From: Solanum dulcamara
Lineage: Eukaryota; Streptophyta; Magnoliopsida; Solanales; Solanaceae
DNA length: 64,000 bases
Assembly: GCF_947179165.1 (NCBI RefSeq)
Contig: NC_077247.1
Location: 16,577,501-16,641,500, forward strand
Direction of reading: 5' to 3'
Position 1 is the stretch's first letter, and every line of letters begins with the position of its first letter. The notes under the pieces were generated by a model, which saw only the letters and a program-made list of their open reading frames with translations, did no database searches and was not told the origin of the DNA. Position numbers and translations under genes: made by a program. This document shows positions 11,151-23,282 of this stretch, in pieces.

Positions 11151-12390
11151 ATAGTACCACCACCCAAAGTAAAAGTGTAATAGAAAAGGAATCACCTGAT
11201 AAAGTGTTCCAATCTACATCAGAAAAAACTTTAAGTACAACATGATATTTTTTATAAAACAAACCACAAGTTTTAGTTCAAATTAAATATCTCATAACTC
11301 TTGTAATAGCATGTCAATGTTCATTACCTGGCTTGCTTGTAAGCCTTCTAGTACTACTATTGCATATGCAATATCAGGTCTAGTGTAATCATTCGCATAT
11401 CTCAAAATTCCAATTAAGCTAGTATATTTATTTTGATTTATCACATGGTTTACACTTTGAAGAAGAAACAAATGTACACTTGAATCAAAAGGAGTTAAAA
11501 CATCCTTGCTATCAATAAAGTTATATATTTGTTCAAAAGTTTCTCAACATAATGTGACCGTCAAATAAAAATCCATCACATGTTCTAGTAATTTTTATTG
11601 CTAGAATAAAATTTTCCTCACCAAGATCGATCATATCAAAGTGACTTCTAAGAATAGTTTTAGCTTCACCAATAACATTCATATTAGAGCCAAAGATCAA
11701 TAAATCATCAACATATAAGCAAATAATAACATGTAAATTATTCCAAGACTTATGATATATGCACTTATCACATTCATTTGTTTTAAAACCATATTCAATC
11801 ATGCAAGAATCAAAATTTTCACCCCATTACTTTGGTGTCTGTTTCAAGTCATATAAGGATTTAGTATGTTTATATACTTTGCTTTCTTCTCCTACTTTAA
11901 TAAAACACTTGGTTTGTTTCATATAAATTTTCTCACTTAGGTCACCATTTTAAAAAATAGTGTTTACATACATTTGATGAGTAAATTGTAGCTATAGCAA
12001 TTAAAAGTCTAATGGATGTAATTCTAGTTATCAGAGAAAACGTTTTAAAAATGTCTAGGTCTTTTAGTTGCTTAAAACCATTGGCAACTAATCTATCCTT
12101 ATATTTATCAATAGATCCATCCGGTTTTAACTTTTTTCATAAGACCTATTCGCAACCAATTATTTTACAACCTGATGGTAAATCAACTAACTTCCAAGTT
12201 TTATTAAAAATTAGTGATTCCATTTCATCATTTACAACATATTTTCAAAAAATTGCATCATGTGAAGATAAAACTTCTTATAAAGTGAGAGGGTCATACA
12301 CAACATTAAAACATAAAAATCAGGACCAAAACATTTTTCTAGTCTAGTTCTTTTACTTCTTATTAACACAAAATCATCAATATCATTATT
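11150..12390 (-). pseudogene. Reverse transcriptase of the copia element
   Basis: Clearest at 11533-11802, which reads YGFKTNECDKCIYHKSWNN, then VIICLYVDDLLIFGSN with the YVDD catalytic box typical of copia RT, then LRSHFDMIDLGE. The upstream part (11810-12390) keeps short pieces such as the palm region around 11940-12200 but is full of stops and frameshifts. RT copies the element RNA. This copy is not expressible. Confidence 0.85.
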
Positions 12391-12392
12391 TT

Positions 12393-13400
12393 TCAAAGTA
12401 GAAGTAGAAAAACTAGGCAGTGATAAAATATTATGTTCAATTCTTTGACCCCTACTATTTTTAGCATCAAAAGAAGATTTATTTTATGAAAAATAATTCT
12501 ATAGGTTGTACTATTTGAAGCATAACCAAGAAAAGTACAAGCAGTAACTTTCTTACCCAACTTTGTAATTTTTGTATCCATTAGCCTCATAAAGGCTAGA
12601 CAATTCCAAACTCTTAGATATCCTAAATTTGGCTTGAGACATTTTCACAACTCAAAAAGTGTCAATTTATTCTTTTTATAAGGCACACGATTCAACACAT
12701 AACAATCAGTCAAAATAGCTTCACCCCAAATATTTAGAAGTGTATTAGACTCAATAAATATGACATTAGTCAATTTAACCTAAGTTCTATTTATTCTTTC
12801 CACTACACACTATATGCAGGGAAATAAGGAGAAGCAGTTTCATGAATTATTCTCAATGATCTTACAAAAGAATTAAATTCATTTGACTAATATTCATGGC
12901 CTCTATCACTTCTAGTTCTTTTCATTTATTTTACCGAACTAATTTTCAACCTCATGGAGATAAATTTTCCATTTTTCAAAAGTATCACTTTTGTTTTTCA
13001 TTAAGTAAAAATATGTAAACTTAGAAAAATCATCAATGAAAATGATAAAATATCTATGTCCTCCACGAGTTAAAATTTTATAAAGTTCACAAATATCAGA
13101 GTGAACTAATTCTAATAAATCTATTTTTCTTTCAACTTGAAAATGAGGACTTTTAGGTATTTTGACATTACTACAAGCCTCACACTTTTTAAAACTCTTT
13201 TTAATTACTGGAATTAGTTCTAAACTACTCATGTTTTCCACATAACAATCATTAATATGAAACAAGCGAGCATGCCAAAAATTAGTTATAGAAAGCATAT
13301 AAACAAAAGTAGAAACTTTATTCATTTCAGCATTCAACTTGAACATCCATCGCAAGCATACCCCTTTCCCACAAAAATACCATTTTTCACAATTACATAT
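12393..13400 (-). pseudogene. Integrase of the copia element
   Basis: Positions 12939-13355 read as pre-integrase plus core: FWHARLFHIN and KCEACSNVKIPKSPHF form the HHCC zinc region, then LLELVHSDICELYKI with a catalytic Asp, then GGHRYFIIFIDDFSKFTYFY with the second region. The C-terminal part at 12393-12590 has KITKLGKKVTACTFLGYASN, the copia GKFxxxFLGY-like motif. The middle (12600-12930), which should hold the catalytic Glu, is shifted and interrupted. Integrase inserts the cDNA in the nucleus. Confidence 0.86.
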
Positions 13401-13439
13401 TGAGTAGATTCAATAATCTATTTGAAGCTATCTTTATTA

Positions 13440-13872
13440 AAAAGAAAACTAGAAATTAAATTTTTTTCTCCTGGAAGGAGTATAAAGTACATCTTTCAAA
13501 GTTAATACCCTTCCAGAGGTAAAACACAATTCAACATCTCTTATTCTAATCACTTGGGTAGTGTGAGAATCACCAAGCATGACAGTTTTGGGCTCTTTAA
13601 ACTGAGTATATTTTTTAAACCAATCTTTGTTATAACAGACATGAAAATTTGGAATCAGTACCATCCATCAGCATTATCAACCTTGTTTATGTCTGTAATC
13701 ATTGCTACAAAAGGCTTTTCAGTAATGTTTTTTTCCTGAGGTGTAGGACCACATTTACGAAATCTGTAAAATCGAGCAACATGTCATCTCTTGCCATAGA
13801 CAAAGCACGATCCCTTATATTGAATTTGTTAATTTTGTGCTTGATTATCTCCACCCTTATTTATGAAGTACT
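13440..13872 (-). pseudogene. Protease and zinc-knuckle remnant of the copia element
   Basis: The protease segment at 13449-13664 reads HVCYNKDWFKKYTQFKEPKT, then LGDSHTTQVIRIRDVELCF, then TLKDVLYTPSRRKKF, typical of copia protease. The Asp-Ser-Gly triad upstream is not intact. A decayed zinc knuckle, C-F-V-Y-G-K-R, stop, H, lies around 13780-13815. The piece is cut at 13872 by the TG end of element A. Confidence 0.82.
13868..13872. repeat. Target site duplication, left copy (element A)
   Basis: GTACT directly precedes the 5' LTR of element A. The right copy at 23283-23287 is GGACT, one substitution different. A 5-bp duplication is what Ty3/gypsy integrases make. Confidence 0.75.
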
Positions 13873-16024
13873 TGTAACACCCCCTAAAATATTGTATGTC
13901 GTGTTTTAATTCTCGATGAAAAATGATATTACTTTTGTATTTTGGGCAAACTTTTCATAAGATGGTCCAAATTAGGTAATTGAAATTTATGAATAACCCC
14001 AATATCATTACCTACAACTTTCATAGACCATATCTTAAGTTTTGATGTTAAGTAGGTCAAATAAATTAATATTTGCAAGACGTGGTACTGTGAACAAATG
14101 GTGTATTTGTAGAAGAAAAATCATATCTCAATGTAGGATGCTCCAATTCAGTTGATTTTTGAAAGATTGATTCTTGAATGACATAAAATCTGACATCTAA
14201 AGCTACAATTCATATGAAGACACCAAATCCTAATTAGGGAGGTATATTGTTCAAACGTAGCTCCAAAAAAGGGTATTTTGCAAAAAGAAGATTCATCTCA
14301 CCAACAATGGAAGATCTAGATCCATTTGACATCACCCTGACATCAATATTCCTCCACTTGACATCCCCATGACATCACAGTCCTCCATTGAATTTTCAAG
14401 ATCATCCTTTGTAATTATTTTTGTTTATTATTGGGTCCCTCCTCTACACCTATAAATAATCACCTTATTTCCTCATTTTATTCATCAAGCTTCTTTTCAC
14501 TCTATACACTTCTTTACTCATTCTCAAATGTATTTTTAGTTTTTAGTATTGTAGAAATACTATTCCGATTATTTTTATACTCCGGATAGTACACAAAATT
14601 CTCCCACGAGGAGAAAAGGCTACAGGCTCCTGAGTGTTTGTGGAGTTCTTCAATTTGGAGTAAAGTTTCAGATTCTAGGTATGTAAGGCTATGCAGAGCA
14701 TTGGATTGAGTTTGTCCATGCGCTAAATATTTAAATTCATCATAATTGAGTTTTACCATAATTCTTGTGTTTTAAATCAATTAATCTTCTTCTATTGAAT
14801 TAGATATATTTATGCATTGAGATTATTATTATTATTATCACTCATATTATTGGAATTGTTGTTCGTGGATACTTTTCCATGAACCATAATTGATTTGATG
14901 TTTATGATTATTTTTCTATGCATGTTTTGAGTAAAGATATTGACTTTTATTATGCATTGACAAAAAGAGTGATTTGATATGTATTTTATTAAGTTTTGAT
15001 GGATCAAAAACATTGAATTTAAATAAATTTGATTCTTTGGATTAAATAATATTTTGAGATGTTTTGATGAGATGTAAATGATGTTTTGAAGTGTGATAAT
15101 TGATGAAGAGGTAATGAGATAAAATTGATGTCTTAAATTAAAGTCCAATAAGAATAGATGATAAGGTTAGTATGAGCACATGTTTTGGGAGTAGTATTGA
15201 GCTTCGAGTTGGTAAGAGTTTAATTGACTCAAACCCAAGAACTATATAGCTAGCGTAGGATGGAGGCTATGCCTCTTATGTCCCAAAAAGAGGATTTTGA
15301 TGATTGGATCCAAGATGGTGATGTCCTTTACCCTAGAAAGGTATTGGATGGATGTGGCAACGACATTGCTTCATTGTATCATCACTAGCTCAAAAGTGAT
15401 GGTTATCGGTTAGCGAAACTCCCAGCTGAGTAAGCGTTGCTTATTATTATTTTTAAACTTCCATTATAGATTGATGTTGAGATGATATTGAGTTCTGAGC
15501 TGAGTCTTCCTAAGAAGAGTTTCTTGATACCTATCCTTACTTTCCTGTCAATTTACATACTCGTACATTCCATATACTAACGTCATTTGACGTGCATTCT
15601 TTTGTGATGCATATACAAGTGTTAGAGATCCTCAACAAGCACATCATTGAAGATCATTAATTTCCAACTATTTAGGAAATCCTTCTTGTATTCGGAGGAA
15701 CTCTTTATCCTTTTATTATTTTTTAGTATTATTTTTCTTTTGAGGTAGCCATGAACATATCATTGGCACCTTCTAATAGTATTAGAGTCTTAATAGATAG
15801 AGTTTGATGCTGTAATTGGTGTAGTTTTCATTTAAAACTACTTTTTCTAAGTATTATTTCTTTCCTTTGATGTTGATGATGGCTAGACCACATTAGTATT
15901 CTTATTTTCACTTCAGTCTTCCACTAATGAATGAATGAGTGATGAGACCAAGTGGTTCTCTTGAAGGCCAGAGATAGTTTCTGAGTGCCGGCCACGCCTA
16001 GGGTACCCTATCAGGGCGTGAAAC
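13873..16024 (+). repeat. 5' LTR of chromovirus A
   Basis: Opens TGTAACACCCCCTAAAATAT and ends near GGGCGTGAAAC at 16024, just before the primer site. It aligns along its whole length with 21109-23282. Shared landmarks include GGGAGTAGTATTGAG, the GTGATGTCCTTTA block and CTAGGGTACC near the end. The TATA box (14451) is intact here. Confidence 0.92.
14451..14458 (+). promoter_or_regulatory. TATA box in 5' LTR A
   Basis: TATAAATA follows CCTCTACACC, about 580 bp into the LTR. The same site in the 3' LTR (about 21674) reads CAATAAATA, so only the upstream copy keeps a consensus TATA. Confidence 0.6.
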
Positions 16025-16025
16025 T

Positions 16026-16042
16026 AGATATCAGAGCACAGA
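16026..16042 (+). other. Primer-binding site of chromovirus A
   Basis: AGATATCAGAGCACAGA right after the LTR. Against the usual TGGTATCAGAGC, two of the first three bases are changed and the remainder matches, giving an initiator tRNA-Met type site. Confidence 0.78.
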
Positions 16043-16238
16043 GTTCAAGAGTCCTAGGGAGTCTATGAAGCTGTGTCTAGCAGAGTCTTGCCTATGGGTG
16101 TGTTGTGCACCATACTTATAATCAAGATGTTATAGCACATTAGGAATTATTTCACTTCTTTCGTAATCTGAGTTCATGCGATAGAGTTTAGCTCTATAAA
16201 ACTTCCTTTCTAATTCCTTAGTTTACACATTGCAGACA

Positions 16239-17370
16239 ATGCCTCCGAAATGTATAGCCAGTCAGAGGAACGCTTCAAACACTGAGGTTCCACAATCAGA
16301 GATGGCTCCACCAAGAACTAGGGGCCAACCTGCAAGGTCTATAAGGCACACTAAATACGTACTGTTCAGAATGCTCCTACTTTGGAGGTGGAATTCAGGG
16401 GAGTTATTATCATGCCCACTCAACTGGTAGCTTCCTAGATAGGTAACCATAGTTTATAAACTCCTAGATCTATCTCTCAATAGTCGTCTGCCACCACAAG
16501 GATTATAGATTTTTTGAGGATGAACCCTCCAGTCTTTATAGGGTCTAAGGTTTAGGAGGATCTTCAAAATCTCATTCATGAGATGTGGAAGATCTTGAAA
16601 GTGATGCATACTACCGAGGTTGAGAGTGTTGATTTAGTTTCCTACCATCTCAAGGATGTGGAGAATATATGGAATGGCTAGTGGAGCAGAGACACGGCGA
16701 GGATGTTGGACCTGCAGTTTGGGATGAGTTGGATAGTGCCTTTCTTGACAACTTCTTTCCCAAGAGGTAAGGGAAGAAAAAGTTGAGGAATTTATGAACC
16801 TCAAGAAGGAGAGAATGACTATAAAGGAGTATAGTTTGAAGTTTATTCAGTTTTCCAATTATACCCCAGAAATGATTCCTCATATGAGGGCCAAGATGAG
16901 GAAGTTTGTCTCTGGCTTGGGAAAATATGTAAAGAAAGAATGTAAGGTAATGCTAATGATTTATGACATGGATTTTTGTAGATTGATGGTGTATGCTCAG
17001 AAAGTTGAGGATGAAAAGAAAAAGGACATAGATGAGCAATTAAGCACGAAGGCTAAGTCTGTTGGGCATGAGAACGAGCAGAAGCAAAAGAAGGGTAACA
17101 AATCCTTCTTTCAGAAAAGGTCTTCTAATTATGCACCTTCCTAATAAAGTACTTTTACACCTAATACCAGCTATGATCAAAGGTCGCTAAGACACTAGAA
17201 TATCCGACTCAGGGTTCTCAGTCCCAAGGAAGTGTGGCTCAAGGTTCTAAAGGAAAGCCACCATGTGCTAGATGTGGAAAGCTCTATTTGGGGGAGTTTC
17301 ATAAGGGGACCAATGCTTGATATGGATGTGGAAAGATAGGTCACATCTAGATTGAGTGTCCTTCAAAGAG
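16239..17370 (+). pseudogene. gag of chromovirus A
   Basis: ATG at 16239 starts MPPKCIASQRNASNTEVPQS, the same N-terminus as in element I. Frame changes follow near 16340 and 16760. A long open piece at 16794-17144 holds MNLKKERMTIKEYSLKFIQF and then SNYTPEMIPHMRAKMRKF. The zinc knuckle at about 17315-17362 should read CYGCGKIGHIQIEC but has stops in place of the first Cys (TGA) and the Gln (TAG). Gag would form the particle; this copy is inactive. Confidence 0.88.
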
Positions 17371-17489
17371 ACAAGAAGATGGAGGTAGTAAAACTCAGTT
17401 TTCTTCTGCAGCACCATAGAATAAAAGTAATTAGAGTGATGCATCTATAGGTGCAGGCGGGGGAACAAACCATCTGTACGCTATAGGTA

Positions 17490-18130
17490 GTCTCCAAGAT
17501 CAAGAGAATGCACTCAATGTTGTTACTAGTATGCTCCGAGTCCTTTCTTTTGACATGTATGGAATACATGATCCAGGTGCTACATTATCTTTTGTGACCC
17601 CTTACTTGGCTAGTAAATTTGAGATCCTTCTCGAGTGTCTTCTTAAGCCTTTTAGCATATCTACTCCTGCTGGTGAGTCTATCTTAGCTGAGAGAGTCTA
17701 TAGAGATTGTACTATATCAATCTATCACAGGGATACCATGGCTTACTTAGTTGAGTTAGACATGGTTGATTTTGATGTGATTCTTGGCATGGACTAGCTT
17801 TATGCTTGTTATGCCTCAGTTGATTATAGAACCCGAATTGTCAAGTATTAATTTCCAAATAAGACTATCTTAGAGTGGAAGGGGAGTTCTGTAGTGCCTA
17901 GGGATAAATTTATTTTCTACCTTAAGGCCAGAAAGTTAATCTCCAAAAGATGTATATATCATATAGAACGAGTTAAAAATATTATTTATCAGGCTCCATC
18001 TCTTGAGTCAGTTCTCATTGTGAATGAGTTTCCTAAAGTTTTTCCTGAGGATCTACCCGGAATCCCTCTTGATAGAGAGATAGACTTTAGTATTTATGTC
18101 CTTCCTGATACACAATTTATCTCTATTCCT
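17490..18130 (+). pseudogene. Protease and connection, chromovirus A
   Basis: The active-site region reads HDPGATLSFVTPYLASKFE (DPGA), then LKPFSISTPAGESILAERVY, VDFDVILGMD, and a TAG at 17795-17797 exactly where relatives have Trp (GMDWL). It continues YACYASVD and reopens at 17894 with PRDKFIFYLKARKLISKR. The connection EDLPGIPLDREIDFSI leads to RT. Processing of the polyprotein would be blocked by these stops. Confidence 0.87.
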
Positions 18131-18936
18131 CCTTATAGGATGGCTCCCTTTGAGTTGAAAGAACAGCTGAAAGATCTCCTAGATAAGGGATTTATTAGGC
18201 CAAGTGTCTCACTTTGGGACGCTTCTATCCTATTCGTGCAAAAGAAACATAGGTCCATTAGAATGTGCATTGATTACGAATAACTGAAAAAGGTCATCAT
18301 AAAGAACAAGTATCATCTCCCCAGAATAGATGGTTTGTTTGAACAACTTTGGGGTGCCACATGCTTCTCTAAGTTAGACCTCAGATTAAGCTATCATCAG
18401 TTGAAAGTGAAAAACTATGACATCCCAAAGACGGCTTTCCGAACCCGCTATGGTTATTTTGAGTTTCTTGTTATGTCCTTTGGATTGACTAATGCTCCTA
18501 AAGCTTTTATAGACCTCATGAACCGGGTATTCAAGCCATACCTAGATACGTTTGTGATTTTCTTCATTGATAATATTTTGGTCTACACTAGAAGTAAGAG
18601 TGAGCAAGCTAACCACCTTAGGATTGTCCTTCAAACTCTCAAGGAGAGGGAGTTGTATGCTAAGTTTTTGAAGTGTGAGTTTTGGTTTGCGTCTGTAGCA
18701 TTTCTAAGCCATATTATATCTGGTGATGGAATTCGAGTTGATACTCAAATGATTGAGGCAGTTAAGAACTGGCCCAGACCCTCTTCTCCAATTGACATAA
18801 GGAGTTTCTTGGGTTTGGTTGGTTACTACAAGAGGTTTTTTGAGGGATTTTCATCCATATCCTCACCATTGACTAAGCTGACTCAGAAAAGGCTAAGTTT
18901 CAATGGTCAGATACTTGTGAGAAAAACTTTCAATAG
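18131..18936 (+). pseudogene. Reverse transcriptase of chromovirus A
   Basis: Begins with [20 protein letters not shown] and MCIDYE, then a TAA at 18281-18283 where relatives have Gln (DYEQLNK). It continues [15 protein letters not shown] and then [18 protein letters not shown]. The catalytic box is FIDNILVYT: the second Asp of the usual IDD is Asn, which would abolish polymerisation. The thumb and connection ([20 protein letters not shown]) are readable to 18930. Confidence 0.92.
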
Positions 18937-19330
18937 TTGAAAACAAGATTGACTACTGCTCTAGTGTTATCCCTACCCAAGGGAACGAATGGTTTTATAA
19001 TCTATTGTGATGCTTCCAAAGTTGGGTTGGGATGTGTGTTGGTACAGAAAGGTAAGGTTATTGTCTATGCCTCTAGACAGCTTAAGACCCATGAAAACAA
19101 CCACCCCACTCATGACCTTGAGTTGATAGTTGTGGTATTTGCTCTTAAGATTTGACGTCACTATCTTTATGGTGTACGTATGGATGTATTCACAGACCAA
19201 AAGATCTTACAGTATATATTCAGTCAGAAGGAGTTGAAATTGAGGTAGAGGAGATGGTATAGTTGCTCAAGGATTATGATATGAGCATTCTCTACCACCC
19301 AAGTAAACAAAATATAGTTGCCGATGCTCT
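18937..19330 (+). pseudogene. RNase H of chromovirus A
   Basis: [20 protein letters not shown], then [18 protein letters not shown] with the catalytic Asp, [20 protein letters not shown], and a TGA at 19153-19155 in place of the Trp of the IWRHYLYG motif. It resumes with YGVRMDVFTDQ and ends at the linker near 19330. Homologous to 218-508 on the other strand. Confidence 0.9.
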
Positions 19331-19850
19331 TAGTTGATTATCTATGGGGATTACCGCCCATGTGGAAGAGGAACAGAAGGAGTTGGCAAAGAAAGTGCAT
19401 AGAATTACGTGATTGGGAGTCCAAATTATTGACTCTAGTAAAGGCAGAGTCATGGTTCAGAATGGTTCTACGTCATCTCTTATAGTGGAGGTAAAGGAAA
19501 GATCAAGATCCTGTTTTACTTCCATTAAAAGAAGATGTACATAAGCATAAGGTGATGCTCTTCGTGAAAGGAGGAGATAGTGTATTGAGGTACTAAGGTA
19601 TATTATGTGTTTCGAGTGTTGATGGTATTTGAGATAGGATCATGGAAGAGGCTCATAGCTCTAGGTATTCTATCCATCTAGGGTCTACTAAGATGTATCA
19701 TGATTTGAGGGGAGTCTATTGGTGGAGTGATATAAAGAGGGATACTGTAGACTATGTCTCAAAATGTCCAAATTGCCAACAAGTCAAGGTTGAGAACAAA
19801 AGGCCATGTGATGTAGCACGTAATATAGAAATTCTAGAATGGAAGTAGGA
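19331..19850 (+). pseudogene. Linker and integrase zinc-binding domain, chromovirus A
   Basis: After a frame-broken linker (SMGITAHVEE wording near 19343), the HHCC-type domain at 19642-19848 reads EEAHSSRYSIHLGSTKMYHD, YWWSDIKRDTVDYVSKCPNC and QQVKVENKRP. The two His and two Cys expected of the fold are present. A TAG at 19846-19848 replaces a Trp codon before the catalytic core. Confidence 0.88.
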
Positions 19851-20390
19851 GATGATCAATATGAACTTTATTACAGGATGACCAAGGTCTCATAGAAAAT
19901 ATGATTCTATTTGGGTGATTGTGGATAGGATGACCAAATCAGCCTACTTTTTACCTTTTAAGACTACTGACATCGCAGAGGACTATGCCCGACTATATAT
20001 ATTCGAGAGATTTTTAGACTTCATGGAGTTCCTCTATCCATCATCTCATAGAGGAGCCCAGTTCACTTCTTAATTTTGGAAGTCCTTTAAAAAGGGCGGG
20101 TTCAAGAGTGAACCTTAGCACCGCATTCTATCCTCAAACTGATGGACAGGAAGAGTACATTATTCATACTTTTGAGGACATGCCGATAGCATATTTCATT
20201 GATTTCAAAGGTAATTGGTATGATCACTTACCACTTATTAAGTTTACGTACAATAACAGTTTCCATTCGAGTATTCAGATGGCTCTTTATGAGGCCTTTT
20301 ATAAGAGGAGATGCAGATCATCAATTAGTTGGTTTGAAGTTAGTGAAGCTGAGTTGATTGGACCAGACTTAGTTCACCAATCCATGGAGA
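19851..20390 (+). pseudogene. Integrase catalytic core, chromovirus A
   Basis: The start reads MNFITG (the catalytic Asp region, family MDFITGLP, here Asn), then YDSIWVIVDRMTKSAYFLPF. The second region around 20030-20100 is frameshifted (SIISHRGAQFTS wording, where the family has SDRGTQFTS). The last, 20108-20300, has NLSTAFYPQTDGQEEYIIHT with a Glu in the DDE position and FTYNNSFHSSIQMALYEAFY. Loss of the first Asp alone would inactivate it. Confidence 0.86.
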
Positions 20391-20900
20391 AAGTGAATAT
20401 CATCCAAGAGAGGTTAAGGACTGCTCAGAGTCACCAGAAATCCTATACCGATGTTAGGAGAAGAGATTTGGAGTTTGAGATAAATAATTGGGTATACTTG
20501 AAGGTTTCACCCAAGAAGGGTGTGATGATATTTGGAAATAAGGGGAAGTTAAGTCCTTGATATATTGGTGCTTAACAGATTGTGAAGAGGGTAGGTAATA
20601 TATGCTATGAGTTAGAGCTACCACCAGAGTTAGCAGCTATTCATCCCGTGTTTCACATTTCAATGCTTAAGAAGTGTTTGGGAGATCCTTCATTGATTGT
20701 TCCTATTAAAAGTATTGGATTAAAATATAGTTTGTCCTATGAAGAGATTTCTATCAAAATCCTTGATCTCCAAGTTTGCAAGCTTAGAATCAAAGAGGTT
20801 GCATTAGTTAAAGTCTTGTGGAGAAATCAATTTATTAAGTAAGATACATCAGAGGCTGAAAAAGATATGAAGGATAAATAGCCTCATCTATTCGTGCCTT
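20391..20900 (+). pseudogene. Integrase C-terminus with chromodomain-like end, chromovirus A
   Basis: VNIIQERLRTAQSHQKSYTD, then VYLKVSPKKGVMIFGNKGKL, then ELELPPELAAIHPVFHISML. The end is LSYEEISIKILDLQVCKLRI and then EVALVKVLWRNQFIK, the chromodomain-like tail that gives chromoviruses their name and is thought to steer insertion to heterochromatin. Stops at 20558 and 20840 interrupt it. Confidence 0.87.
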
Positions 20901-21095
20901 CTGATGATGATGTTCAAGGTAATATTCCTTACTTCTACCCTTGAATTGATGTGTATTCCTGAGTTTGAGTCATTGACTATTTGAGTATGTGTTGTTTGAG
21001 CATTTGAGTATTAGAGTTTTTGAGAAATTGATGTCTTGATGATATTCGTGCTCGATGTCTCCAAGTTTCATCTTCATTCAAGGACGAATGATCCC

Positions 21096-21105
21096 AAAGG
21101 GGAGA
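21096..21105 (+). other. Polypurine tract of chromovirus A
   Basis: AAAGGGGAGA lies just upstream of the 3' LTR, preceded by AGGACGAATG, a sequence often found before the tract in this group. It primes plus-strand DNA synthesis. Confidence 0.8.
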
Positions 21106-21108
21106 TAT

Positions 21109-23282
21109 TATAACACCCACTAAAATATTGTATGCGATGTTTTAATTCTCGATGAAAATGAAATGGCTTCTATATTTTGGGCATAACTTTTCATAGGATG
21201 GTCCAAATTAGGTAATTCAATTTTTGAATAACCCCAACATCATTAACTACAACTTTTATGAAGACTATATCTTAGGAATCAGAGGTTAAGTAGGTCAAAT
21301 AAATTAATTATTTCAAAATATGGTGTTGTGACGAAATTGAGTGTTTGTAGAAGAAAAATCATATCTCACCACAGAATGCTCCAATTCGGTTGATTCTTGA
21401 ACGACATGAAAGTAGACATCTAAAGATAAAATTCATAATAGACACCAAATCCTAATTATAAAGTTATCTTATTTAAACATAGCTCCAAAAAAGGGTATTT
21501 CGTAAAAAGAAGATTCATCTCATCAACCATGGAAGATTTAAATCCATTTGACATCACCCATAACATCAATAGTCCTCCATTTGACATAACCCATGACATA
21601 ATAATCCTCCATTAAATTTTCAAGATCATCCTTTGTAATTATTTTTATTTATTGTTAGGTCACTCCTCCACACCAATAAATACCCACCTTATTTTCTAAT
21701 TTTATTCATCAAGCTTTCTCAATCAAATCTTATCTCTATACACTTCTTTACTCATTCTCAAATATAGTTTTAGTTTTTAGTAGTGTAGAAATACTATTTG
21801 GGTGATTCTTATACTCCGGATAGTACACAAAACTCTCCCACGAGGAGAAAAGGCTAGAGATTCAAGAATGTTTATTGAGTTCTTCAATTTGGAGTAAAGT
21901 TTTAGATTCCAGATATGTAAGTCTATTCATAACATTGGATTGGGTTCGTCCATGCGCTCAATATTTAAATTTATCGTAATTGAGTTATAGTTGAGTTTTA
22001 CCTTAATTATCAAATTCTAAATGAGTTAATTCTTCTTCTATTGAATTATATATATTTATACATTGAGATTATTACTATTTTTATCACTCATATTATTGGA
22101 ATTATTTTTCGTGGCTACTTTCCCATGTACTCTAATTGAATTGATGTTGATGATTATTTTTTATGCATGGTTTGAGTAAAGATGTTGGCTTTTAATATGC
22201 ATTGACACAAAGAGTGATTTGAATTAATAATATATATGTATTTTATTAAATTTTTAAAGAGCAAAAGCATTTAGTTTAAATGAATTTGATTCTTTCAATT
22301 AAATGATGTTTTGAACAAGATATTTTGAGGAGATGTAAATGGTGTTTTGAAGTGTGATGATTGATGAAGAGGTAATGAGATGAGTATGATGTTTTAAATT
22401 AAAGTCCAATGAGACTAAATGATAAGATTAGTATGACCACATGTTTTGAGAGTAGTATTGAGAACCGAGTGTGTAAGAATTTAATTGACTCAAACTCCAG
22501 AACTACGTACCTAGCGTAGGATGGAGGTTATACCTCTTATATCCCGAAAAGAGGACTTTGATGATTATATCCAGATGGTGATGTCCTTTATCCTGGCAAG
22601 GTATTTGATGGATGTGGCAACGACATCACTTCGTTGTATCATCACTAGCTCATAAGTGATGGTTGTCGGTTAGAGAAACTCCCAAATGAGTAAGCATTAC
22701 TTATTATTATTTTTAAACTTGCATTACATATTGATGTTGAGATAATGTTGAGTTATGAGCTGAGTCTTCTTGAGAGGAGTTTCTTGATATCTATCTTTCC
22801 TTTTCTTCCATTTCACATACTCGTAAATTCCATGTAATGACGTCATTCGACCTTCATCATTTTATGATGCAGATACAGGTGTTAGAGATCCTCAACAGGC
22901 GCATCGATGAAGATCATTACTTTCCAGCTATTTGGTGAGTCCTTCTTTTTTCGGAGGAACTCTTTATCCCTTTATTATAGTTAAGTATTATGTTTCTTTT
23001 GAGGTAGCCATGGACATGTCATTGACACCGTCTGATAGGGTTTAGAAGTTCCGTAGATAGAGTTTGATGATGTAATTGGAGTAGTTTTCCTTTGAAACTA
23101 ATTCTTCTAAGTATTATTTCTTTCCTTTGAGATTGATGATGGCGAGACCACATAAGTATTCTTATTTTCACTTAAGTCTTCTGCTGATGAAAGAATGAGT
23201 GATCAGACCAAATGATTCTCTCAGAGGCCAAGAATTATTTTTGAGTGCCGGCCACTGCTAGGGTACCTTATCAGGCATGACA
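21109..23282 (+). repeat. 3' LTR of chromovirus A
   Basis: Starts TATAACACCCACTAAAATAT (first TG mutated to TA) and ends CAGGCATGACA, followed by GGACT. It is 2174 bp against about 2152 bp for the 5' copy. Small indels and many substitutions separate the two copies. Confidence 0.92.

Larger units (their letters stand above)
13873..23282 (+). mobile_element. Chromovirus A, full-length but dead, inside copia gag
   Basis: A 9410-bp plus-strand Ty3/gypsy element with both LTRs, tRNA-Met-type PBS, gag, protease, RT, RNase H, integrase, chromodomain-like C-terminus and polypurine tract, flanked by GTACT/GGACT. It inserted in the copia zinc-knuckle region in opposite orientation, so it is younger than the copia element. 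LTR copies have clearly diverged by eye and every coding domain has stops or frameshifts, so insertion is not recent. Confidence 0.95.
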
